Positions 23,601-34,500 of a stretch of DNA of 64,000 bases are shown here, in pieces. Within the stretch, counting starts at the first letter, position 1; each line of letters begins with the position of its first letter. The position numbers and the translations under genes were made by a program. The notes beneath the pieces were generated by a model. It made no database searches and was not told the DNA's origin. It worked only from the letters and a program-made list of their open reading frames with translations. The DNA comes from Turritopsis dohrnii (Eukaryota > Cnidaria > Hydrozoa > Anthoathecata > Oceaniidae): positions 992,001-1,056,000 of the forward strand of contig BQMF02000041.1 of assembly GCA_027922465.2 (NCBI GenBank), read 5' to 3'.

Positions 23601-24275
23601 ACCTGGTGTGAATTTATGAAAGGTGGTGGTGATGGAGACGACGAAAAGCCGGATCTCACAGGTGGTTGGACACTGGTAGCACGAGTCAAGGGACAAGCCA
23701 CCGACTGGTCACCCGTGTCTGATTTATGGGCTAACAACGAAACGTTGAACGAAGGTACTGCAGGCGATACCAAAAGCACCATCTCTATGAAAAACGTTGG
23801 TTATAGTTTAATAAAAAGTGACGTTTTACTGTTATGTTTCACTGGTAGAAATACTGGCTGTGCTAGGTTCACGCATAACAAAAATATGCCTTTACAAAAA
23901 CTATTCACCACCCAGTTTGGTGTGGTACCAGATGAACAATACACGTTCGCTCCTTTCATGAAAGCGATCAGTAAATCATGCGATCTGGCCACGTTGCGGC
24001 AGAGTTGGTGCGGTCTTAATGTTGCCAATGTTTGTGACGCTAAAAAATCTAATCCGAACGAGAAACCACCAAAGACTACACATATCGTACGTATCGGATG
24101 TATTGGCGATCGGACGGCGACATGTTTTCCCGACGATTACGCCATAGGAGTTGGCGTCACTAGTTGTAAGGACGGCTTTGGCTGTAGTAATGTTGGCTCA
24201 TCGAAGAATATGCACTATCGGTGTGATTACGTATACGGAGCCTTTTCACAAACAGCATACATATACGTCTTGTAA
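23601..24275 (+). CDS. Terminal exon B: second, diverged copy of the C-domain
   Basis: Phase-0 exon of 224 codons plus stop, preceded by a clean acceptor (tgcaatttag). It is homologous to exon A along its whole length: GGWTLVARV, WCGLNVANVC, HIVRIGCIGDR, GVTSCKDGFGC and GAFSQTAYIYV. The opening TWCEFMKGGGDGDDE carries a short acidic insertion that exon A lacks. Only 107 bp separate it from exon A, with no upstream exon of its own, so it must be spliced from the shared exons (22750 to 23601, about 598 aa) as an alternative to exon A, or be unused. No AATAAA lies between A and B. Confidence 0.7.
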   Translation, partial: TWCEFMKGGGDGDDEKPDLTGGWTLVARVKGQATDWSPVSDLWANNETLNEGTAGDTKSTISMKNVGYSLIKSDVLLLCFTGRNTGCARFTHNKNMPLQKLFTTQFGVVPDEQYTFAPFMKAISKSCDLATLRQSWCGLNVANVCDAKKSNPNEKPPKTTHIVRIGCIGDRTATCFPDDYAIGVGVTSCKDGFGCSNVGSSKNMHYRCDYVYGAFSQTAYIYVL

Positions 24276-24776
24276 ATATAATACCTTTTTTGTATATAAG
24301 TATCTTGCAGTTCATCTCTATGGATTTGGGATTGACGAAATCTTCTTGTTATAGAAGTTATTTTAAGAGTGCTGTGGTAGAATATAATGACCCCTATTTT
24401 CACCCCGCGTGCTTTACGCTTATGACCTAACAATAACAAAGAAAACTCAACAGTCATTATATTCTACTACAGTGTTTCACATCAGTGAACTGATAACAAA
24501 TTTGACCATCCACAACCCCGACCTAGCCACCCCTTGCAGCTCCGTTACTTTTACCGAACATGCTTACAAACTTCTTGTGGTGGCTTTTCTTAAAAACGAA
24601 AGTTAATCTTCAAATCGTTCCGTATATTATCAATAACGTAACTATATGATTGGGTTTCGACTAATCAAAACAATCAAAGGCGTTTTTAAAAAATTTCATA
24701 AATAATAGGTTGAACTTTTAAATTATAAACATTCAATACAATTTTAAAAACCTCTCTCCTATATTTTCAAATAATT
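24276..24776. other. Convergent 3' region
   Basis: About 500 bp between the 3' ends of the collagen gene (+) and GALNT copy A (-). It is AT-rich with an inverted-repeat-like pair around 24367-24395 and 24450-24478 ('gtggtagaatataatga' and its complement), which may be a small foldback. Otherwise nothing recognised. Confidence 0.5.
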
Positions 24777-27038
24777 CTAATCCCCTTTATATTGGTTTTT
24801 ACTCCACGACGGGACAATTTTCTTGAACCTCCACTTTTGATAACTGTTTTGTTCGTCACAATTTTTCAGTGCTAACCGATACGTATCGGGTGCAATCATT
24901 AAACATTTTCCTATTCGACGCTCTTTTAAAAGTCCGCCTTCAAAAGACCAGTCTCCAGATGCAACGCCCTCTGGACACCAAGCCATTGCTAGTTCACTGG
25001 TCGATGAATCTTTGGCCGGTACATAGGCGATACACCATTCGCCTGAAGCCAACTGTCCTTCAGTGTTCAATCGAATTAGTTGACTTCCTCCGTAACCATG
25101 ACAGAAGGAAGTTCTTATAGTGTTTGGTGGGGCGGTATTGAAAGTATCAACACACCTCTGCGTTTTCACGTTACGCAATTCTCCCCAGTAAGCGTTCGGT
25201 GGCAGTTCGGGATATTTGAATAACACGTCATACGAGATCTCCTTCATGAACCACGTGAAGGATTTGCAATTCAGACGATTTTTTATAGCAATTTGTTTGG
25301 AGATATCCCCCATGTCAATCAGTTCCGCCAACGGTTCCCTTGTATAGAAATATTTTTTGTATTTTTCATCCCACCACGTTTCTATCAACCGCTTATAGTT
25401 TCTCAACGCCAAAGGTACTCCTCCCCATTTGGCACCAACGCCACCAGAATGACAGGACGAACAACTGTGCCCTCGATAAACGTGACCAATCCTTGAACAC
25501 GGCACCCATTGAGAACGCCCTCCACACTGCCAAAGCTTGAACGAAAGCTCGTAGTTTTCACCGCCCCAGATTTGAAGACCTGTATCAAATTAAAACTATG
25601 ATGAGCGCAACAAAAAACATAAAACTAAACTTAACGAAACAGCAACATACCTGGATCATACCACCCAAGTTCTTTAAACCAACTTCTTTTGATAGCAAAC
25701 AATCCACCAGCATGTGTTGGTGAATCGTAAGGTTCACTATGATATTGTCTTTTCGCAGCTTCTTTTTCTGGTAGTGGCCCTTCCTTATACAACATACCCC
25801 ACTCAAAAATACCTGCAAAGAAACGGAATTATTCAATAGCTCATGTGAATTTTAAACTGGCATCCAAGCCGTATCGATGAACATTATACCTCGCGAGTGT
25901 TTCCCCTCACTATATACCGGTCTTATTGAAAAGTCGTCCCATTCAATCCCGTCAATAACAGGCACAGTCAACGTCGTCGGATCGTCGTAAATTGGTGCTA
26001 GCAAGGGCGGTAGCCAGTTCAAACCTACTTCGCAATGGGCGTCCAAAAAAACAACCACCTCACCTAATAGTTGAATCAACATCATGAGATGATAGAAAAA
26101 CGTCTGATCAACATACAGTTGTCAAGACACGACTTACCAGTAGCAGCGATGGCGCCATTGTTTCGACTACGTATCAACCCTTCTCTTTCTTTATTTCGCA
26201 CAAGTTTCACTTTACTCTGATAGTAAGGTTTTTTGATTTCCTCTTCTAACCTTTCATGGAGATGTTCCAATTCAGAATTATCGTCCACTAATACAATCTC
26301 GTGAAGGAATTTCGATGGTGATCTATAAAGTGCCATTGGTTGCAGTAAATTCGAGCTTTTGTGTTTGTGAAAGGTAATACACAAAGATAAACCAAGACAT
26401 GGTCACCAAAAAGGACCTTTGGAATTATATAAAGTTTAGGCTGTTTTCCAAAGATATTGGACAAACAAGCGACGTGGGAACATACCTATTGATAACACTA
26501 TGTACAGATCTGAGTAGTGTACTCCATCCTTCATTATGAAATATAAAAACAACTGATGCAGTTGGTAGATCATCAGGGTAATCCCAATGTTTACATTCAG
26601 GTTCTCTCATATCCGGTACACTTCGATCTAACGAGATCTCGTCAGATACAAGCTGGTTGAAGCCATATAAATCTAAGAAATACATCATCGCAACTGCAAC
26701 TCACAAAATCGTTTATCAACCACAAAAGGAATAAATAAATTCACTTTCATTCCGTTTCAAAATAAACCTCTTTTACCTTTCAACCGCTGTTCCTCGTGTT
26801 TCTGGTTCTCTCGTACTCGATGTCCCTTTCCACCTTCTCCCGGTCCATGTCTCACTTGTTCAGACACTTCGTAATTACCTAAGGATCCATCTTTACGGAG
26901 GACGGCCTTCTTCAGTCTCGACGTCGAATCTGATTTCGAATTTGCAACTAACAAATGACTTCGCAAATAAAGATAGAATATGACGAAGAGGAAGAAGGCA
27001 ACGACAACTTTTTTCCAAGACACACGAATTGTTCTCAT
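24777..27038 (-). CDS. Polypeptide N-acetylgalactosaminyltransferase, copy A (GALNT7/10-like)
   Basis: Golgi type II membrane enzyme that adds GalNAc from UDP-GalNAc to Ser/Thr, starting or extending mucin-type O-glycosylation. Exons in transcript order: 27038-26777, 26672-26486, 26322-26138, 26063-25890, 25812-25651, 25579-24777, giving 590 aa. A membrane anchor lies at about residues 11-25, followed by a short stem. The GT-A domain has [35 protein letters not shown], the metal-binding D219-A-H221, and WGGEN (328-332). The C-terminal ricin-type lectin domain (about 445-590) keeps CVD and a final QKW, but the first QxW is changed (SQLIRL). The start is the Met before the anchor, and an AG acceptor lies 30 nt upstream. 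It is a tandem copy of the next gene. The LQIWGGEN and MKEISYDV regions favour the GALNT7/10 group; orthology needs a tree. Confidence 0.9.
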
Positions 27039-28411
27039 GATGATTTGTTCTTCTTCTTATCTTAGTTTCTAAAAACAAACAGAAAATCCATAAAAAAAAA
27101 TGTTGAAAACATATATTTACTTTTACTTTAACATTTTCGTATGCGGAGCGCAGTACATATATATTTAAAAAAAATAAAGTGCAGCACATTTCCAAAACAT
27201 GTGAAGTTGACATATTCTTTTAAAACAAAAAACACTTTTGAAACAGCAAAGATGATATGATAGACTTTTAAATAACGAAGGATTTGTTCGTGCGGTAATC
27301 AGAGAAAATCTTAATTACAAAGTAACAAAGGTTAATTGCAATTTGTTTGTTGTGACGCAAACTATCCATTTCCACCAACACCAGAAGTTCCCGCCGTTCA
27401 TTCATTCCAAGGAAACTCACCAATGCCATCCTTCCATCAAGAAGATACTTCACAAACCTCACTAATTTACCTACCCACCAATTCTTAGCAACTTCCAGAT
27501 ATGTCAAAACTCAATGACTCTTGCTTGAAAAAATACATTAAATAAAACCCTATATACATTAGCTGATAAAATTTTCCAAAATTATGACATCGTCAAATCG
27601 TCATGGCAACCGAAATATCAGTGAGGAGACACTTCCTGTCTCAAACTGTCTGTAAAATAACAACTTAACTGTACAAGTCTCTTTTAGCGTGGTCAGTCAG
27701 GACAGAAACAGTTCGTTTAACTCAAACTACATTGGAATTATTTGAACATTTGCATGTAGTCAGATTGAGTAGTCGAGGTAAAGGGTCAAGAAAAACGTTT
27801 ATGCATGAATTTAATTGCAACATTTCTCTATGGTAAAATTTATGTTAAAAAATAAATATTTCATATAGTATAGTAGGTTCGTTGTTGGTCAAATCTCCAG
27901 AAAAAATCCACAAATACTGACATAATACAAGTTACAACCATATCCAATTACCAACCGTTATCGTGGTCTCGTTTCGTCTCAATCACCGTTTGTAAAGAAT
28001 TTCTCATTGGAAATAAAGTTTTTTTAAAAAATTAAAAATTTTCAAATATATGAAGAGTGTTGCAGAAAAAATGCATTGAAAGAAAAACGAATTTCCATAT
28101 TTCTTTTCAGATACCATAACCTCCTTAAACCATAGTCACTCAGAGTGACTATGCTTAAACACAACAGACACGAAAAGTTTAAGAAAATACTCATTTTCAT
28201 TCAAAAATTCCAGACCCACCAAAAAACCCAACTTTACCACAATCAGTTGATCCTCCGGCAGTTTGTCTACAACGTAAGTTAGTAAGTACCTGGGAGTTTT
28301 CATACAAAAATCTTCTTTCTCGACTTGGTAACATACAAAAGACATACATAGTTACACCTTCACTATTGAATAAATAAAAGTCGTTTTATAAAACATCCAT
28401 TACAAAACCTA
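27039..28411. other. Spacer between the two GALNT copies
   Basis: 1.37 kb. The minus-strand frames at 27268-27507 and 28136-28345 have no family resemblance and are rejected as genes. The part next to 27038 is the copy A leader (acceptor-like AG at 27069-27070); the rest is AT-rich and unremarkable. Confidence 0.6.
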
Positions 28412-30982
28412 TCATTCTTTACGCTGATTCGACGCCCATCGAGGCGTGATTTTGTTAAACGCCCACTTATGATGATCACTGTGAGCATTACAATTTGTCA
28501 ATATCAATTTCAAACTTTGTTGATGAACCACTAAGCATTTGCCAGAATCCTTATGTTTAAACAAGCCACTGTGATCCTCAAAAAGCCACGGCCCAGACAC
28601 GGAGTTGACACGACACCACTCCATGATGAGCTCGTTGTCATTCTCGCTGTCAGCAGGTTTGTACTCGACACACCATTCACCTGAAGCAAGCTGTCCCTCT
28701 TCGTTCAATCGCCACAATTGATTACCACCCATCTGATGACAACCTGACGTACCTATCCTCCGCGGTGGAGACCTGCTCATTGTATCGATACAAAGATTTG
28801 TGGCGATGTTACGCGCTTCACCCCAATGAGCATTCGCAGGTGGTTCTGGGAATTTATCGAAAACATCGTAAGCAATCTCTTCCATGAACCAAGTGAAGGA
28901 TTTACAATTCAAACGACTCTTCAACGCCACCTGTTGCGAGATATCTCCCATATCAATGAACTCTGCCAACGGTTCTCTTGTATAGAAATATTTTTTGTAT
29001 TTTTCATCCCACCACGTTTCTATCAACCGCTTATAGTTTCTCAACGCCAAAGGTACACCACCCCATTTTTCAGCAACGCCACCAGAATGACAGGACGAAC
29101 AACTGTGCCCTCGATAAACGTGACCAATCCTTGAGCATGGAACCCATTGAGAACGCCCTCCACACTGCCAAAGTTTGAACGAAAGCTCGTAGTTTTCACC
29201 GCCCCAGATTTGAAGACCTGCATCAAATTAAAACTATGATGAGCGCAACAAAAAACATAAAACTAAACTTAACGAAACAGCAACATACCTGGATCATACC
29301 ACCCAAGTTCTTTAAACCAACTTCTTTTGATAGCAAACAATCCACCAGCATGTGTTGGTGAATCGTAAGGTTCACTATGATATTGTCTTTTCAGTGCTTC
29401 TTTTTCTGGTAGTGGCCCTTCCTTATACAACATACCCCACTCAAAAATACCTGCAAAACATAAAAAAACCTGTAACAAATCCCTGCATTAGAACCAATGA
29501 AGACATCTTACATCATAGTGAAGTCGAGAAGTTACCTCTGGAATGTGTTCCTTTGGCATAAACAGGATTGATGCCAAAATCGTCCCAATTTATTCCATCA
29601 ATAACAGGAACGGTCAATGTTTTCGGGTTGTCGTAAATAGGGGCCAACAATGGTGGCAGCCAGTTTTGTCCAACTTCGCAGTGAGCATCGAGGAAAACAA
29701 CAACATCACCTGAGACAGAGAACAATCCTCAACCAAAATAAGGATCCTCAAATGGAGGTCTGTTCATTTCAACATAATTCAAATGAAAAAATTTGATTCC
29801 CACACAACAGTTATTGTTGCGATTCATTAGAAAGCACTGGTTATTTTTAAAGAACATTTCTCGAAATCATTTCCTAACAGCCAGTCAATTTATCCTTTAC
29901 AAATTTATTCTTTGATAAAAAATTATAAAGTAAGCTGCCATGATAAAACCAAAATATTGAAGTTGCATTAATTCGTTGCTGGAACAATATGTCACTTACC
30001 AGTAGCAGCAATGGCTCCATTATTACGACTACGTATCAACCCTTCTCTTTCTTTATTTCGCACAAGTTTCACTTTACTCTGATAGTAAGGTTTTTTGATT
30101 TCCTCTTCTAACCTTTCATGGAGATGTTCCAATTCAGAATTATCATCCACTAACACAATCTCGTGTAGGAATTTCGATGGTGATCTATAAAGTCAGAAGC
30201 ATTACAAACACCAGAAACATTATACATTTCCATTGAGAGACAGCAAAGACAATCTGTTGTCATAAAGGTTTCTCCTTAATGAAAAGAACAAGGAAGTATT
30301 GGATTAACATAATATAACATAACCCTGAATCCATAATCAAGGGGGTTCTTATATTCATGACTGGCAAATGAATTTCCATACCTATTGATAACACTATGTA
30401 CAGATCTGAGTAGTGTACTCCATCCCTCATTATGAAATATAAAAACAACTGATGCAGTTGGTAGATCATCAGGGTAATCCCAATGTTTACATTCAGGTTC
30501 TCTCATATCCGGTACACTTCGATCTAACGAGATCTCGTCTGATACAAGCTGATTGAAGCCATAAGTGTCTAAAAGAGATCAAATACTTTTTGATTCCAAT
30601 AAAAACATATAATTTCATTACCATAAACATCATCTTCCTTTATATATCTTATCTGCAATAGTTCAGAAATTATATTTAAAAATTTTGTGCAATATTATGA
30701 TAATCACTAAAACTTTTAAAAAATAGAAGCCCAACCTTTCATTCGGTTTTCTTCTGCTTTTTGTTCAGGCTTCAATCGATGAGCTTTTCCCATTTCCCCT
30801 GGTCCATTACGTGTTGCTTGTTCCACTTCAAAGTTACCAAAAGCATGATCACCAAGAAACCTTGTTTCTTGTTTTACATGAACTGTATGGTGTTCAACTT
30901 TCGGTAAGAAAACATAGACAACTATCACAAGACCGACAAGCAGTGGCAAAGCTTTCTTCCATGATATCCTTACAGTCTTCAT
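28412..30982 (-). CDS. Polypeptide N-acetylgalactosaminyltransferase, copy B (GALNT7/10-like)
   Basis: Same enzyme class as copy A. Exons in transcript order: 30982-30736, 30568-30382, 30184-30000, 29709-29536, 29450-29289, 29217-28412, giving 586 aa with the same phases as copy A. Membrane anchor at about residues 11-26; D214-A-H216; WGGEN (323-327). The lectin domain keeps CID, NQLWRL, and a final HKW. Exons 2, 3 and 5, intron 5 and the first part of exon 6 are nearly identical to copy A, while exon 1, exon 4 and the lectin half are clearly diverged, which points to gene conversion. An AG acceptor-like site lies 9 nt before the ATG. Probably paralogous by local duplication, and possibly specialised by lectin or stem sequence. 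Confidence 0.9.
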
Positions 30983-31587
30983 TTCAGATCTCTAAAAATA
31001 AAAAAAAGACTTGATAAAGGATAACAAAAACTCCAGGGAACAATAAAATTGTTAGGATGAATAGGATAATATTTTGTTTAAGATGGTTTATACTTCCTTA
31101 CTAATAATTCTTTGATGTTCTTCTTACAACATCTTTTCTTTTCACATGAAGTTCTATTGAAATATAATCTATGTGCTGGAAAATATCAATTGTCACAAAA
31201 AAGATAAGTTTTTGAATACTTAAGGAGAGAACATAATCAAAATTGAGGTACCGAGTTGAACAAAGTATTATCGAAAGTTTCATGATAAAGAATGAAGGAA
31301 CAACGACAGTCAAGGAGTTCTGGAAAGAGGTAATACAGGAACAATGATGGCGGCTTCACGGCTTGGGTTATGAATTATAAATTTTTAAATTTTTATGCCT
31401 TTTGGTAGTTTACCTTCTTGGTTTTGTGTTTTACACTCTCATAGTGAACACTTTTATCTTAGTCACCACCATGATATTTATCCTGTATTACTCCCTTCAA
31501 GAAACGGGAGGTACAAAAGAAGACCAAGTTGTAGATGGCGGAAATTTATATATTTTCATTTGAAATAAAGTGTATCTTTTTTTAGCA
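30983..31587. other. GALNT-B / EIF3E spacer
   Basis: About 600 bp holding the GALNT-B leader and the EIF3E 3' end on the same strand. No additional gene is seen. Confidence 0.5.
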
Positions 31588-34500
31588 TTAACCATCATAT
31601 CCACCCCAGGCCATCTAAAGAGAAAAAAAAGAATTCAAATATATAAGAAATATTAAAGTCCGATACAAATTTAAAGCATACAAATAGACTGGATGGTTTT
31701 TGGGCTGTTTGGACTAAAAATCACTACATAAACATTTAGACAGGTATACATTTGCATAGAACTTCAAGGAAATACATAAATGAAATTGAAAACGTACAGC
31801 AAAAGGTTCTGAGTAAGGTTGTTTTTGTAAAGATGCCAGTTTCTTATCGATACTTGCGGAGACAACATGTGTTCTATACATTATTCCTTTTGTTCTTTCT
31901 ATAACTTGCTGGTGGACAGCGGCTGCTTGTGTTCCCATGACAACATGACCCTATTAAGAAAACATCATGAAAATAACATTTTGGAAACCGAACCCCATGC
32001 CTTGACAGAATACATACATGAAACACATACCTGCTTGGAATCAATTTTAGCATCGAGTCGAGCATTCCGTATCAAGTTCACGATCCAGCGTTCCGCTTCT
32101 TCTGGTGACATGTTTAGCTTTTCTGCAAGCATGTTTATACTGATACATTGATGTATTCGACAAAATGTTTCAAATATAAACAAGCGTGCATTCTCAATAA
32201 AGTCATCTAAGCATGCGATCAGGAAGAAATCGTTGAGGAGGACCTGAGCAGAAAAATCAAATGAAACAATGAAAGAATTATGGGACATAATAAAAGCTAT
32301 ACAAATATAGACAAAATGAAAACATAGCAAATAAGTACTTGCCATTACACGCACTAGCGTATTTTAGTGAAATTACTTACTGTTTCACATTCAACCAATT
32401 TTTTTTGTGCTCCATCAAAATCAAAGTTGACATACAGACACTCAAGAAATTCTGTGATTGGATCTCTGTACGTGTATGACTCCTGTTGGATAACACGAAC
32501 TAGGTCTTTTAAAATTGATTTCCTTCTTTTGTTAGTGATGACTGCTGTGGTCAAATATCGTAAAATATGTGGACACGTAGTTTGAATTGCATTAAGATAG
32601 CTATAAAAAAAATACTTAGTTCATGCATCTCTAGTATCACACATCAAGCAGTGAAATAGGAGAGGGAAGTAGACATACTGATTTTGATACAGAAACATGT
32701 CAATCAATAGGTCTCTGCCTTTTGCATGGTTAAAGAATACAAATAAACTCCAATGGATTAGCCAAGTTCTTTGCTGCAACAGTTGTAGTGGATGTGAATA
32801 ATGCTACCATAAAACAAAGTTTGGTGTTACTAATGATTTCATCAATAATCAATCAGAAGAAAAAGACCAAAAAACCAGGGTTGCTTACATCACCATCAAT
32901 AATTTCTTTCAACCGATTAATATCCTCTAAAGCTGCATCCCAGTTCTGAGTCAAAATCTCGCAGGCTAGTTTACCCCATATTGCGGAAGTGGCATTTTGA
33001 TCGTCATCTGGAACCAACACACGATAAAAATATAGATATTGAGACGCTCCAGTGTAGTTACCACATTCGTATTGAAATTTAGCAAACTGATACAAAGTTG
33101 CAAGATTTTCAGAAGTGATTCCGAAATGGTCATTCAAGTACTTAAACAGGACGGCACCGTCTCTAAAGAGGAAATCATTCAGATTGAAGCACAAATTCAT
33201 CTGATAACTTTTCACTACTGTATTGATAGATATAGTGAACGAACCGTGCACTGTCTGCTTCCTTTTGAAAATCAGGATCCTCAAAAGCAGCTGTGATTGT
33301 TTCAGTTGCAGCTTCTAAATCTTTCATTCTTTGAATAACTTCATGTCGCTTTTCAGACAGTTCTATGAAAACCAACATAAAAAATCGCTTCAATTTTATG
33401 ACCATGACCAAAGTCATAAAAAAAAAACAAAAGTTAAATTCATTAATTTTCTTTATTCAATTTCCGCGCCTTAGCGAAGGAAATTGTTTGATTTAGACAT
33501 TCTATCTATCAATCTCCGTAAAAGTTTTTTGCTGTTTTCGGAAAGTCCGTTCGGATTTCGGATTGTTTGTTTATTCAGAATAGTTAATGACAGACCCAAA
33601 ACTCTATGCAAAATGTAATACAAAAAGGCCGCTGTCAATATTAATTCATAAAAATAATAAGCTTTTTATACTTTTGAAATACTTTTAGAAGTTATTTTAG
33701 CCGTTTTATATTTAAAACTTCCCAATTCAATTATCTTTAAAATTTCTTTAAAAAGTCAGTAAAATATGCACACCAAACACGTGAATCGTTTTTGAACCGT
33801 TTGGTTTATGTTTTGAGGAAATTGTAGAATGAGAAGAAGCTTTGAAGAAGAATATTAAGACTTTATCCACTATAGCAATCGAAATATTATCATAAGAACA
33901 TTCCTTATGGATGAAATATTGATGTTTAGCTGACTCTGGGAAAAATTCTTGAAAAAGAAGGTGAAGGTTTGATAGTAAACGAAACTATGCTGTGAAAAAA
34001 ACTTTCAATATTGCAGCAGAAAAGTATTATAGTATCAAAACATTACTGGTGAATACGTCTTATCAATAAATGTATGAAACATGTTCATTTCATTTAATAA
34101 ATATTACACCGAAAGTTGAAGATATTGACAAAAACAAACGAAATTGTCATAATAGCAGCACAAATCACTAGTGAATGAATTGACCCAAACATACACATAC
34201 ATACTGAAAGTATAAACATGTGCAAGATATTGGTGAACGATATGTCTTGTAAAACTGTTTTTCTGGCTCCTAAACGTCATAGTGAATTGAAAAGCGGTAA
34301 TGAATTAAAGAAGGGAGTAATTTGGGGAATTCCAGACTGTATCAAATTATTCACCACTGTACAATGCTCGGTCAAGTTATCACTTGTGTGGAACTGATTA
34401 GTTTTAAATTCACATTTAAAAGATTTTAAGATGACATTATTCAAAATAATCCTGCAAACCGCTCAATGGAGGCACAATGATATAGTTTGGATATATATAT

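Noticed and set aside
27268..28345. Minus-strand frames of 79 and 69 codons between the GALNT copies
   Set aside because: No recognisable domain, no splice context, AT-biased composition.
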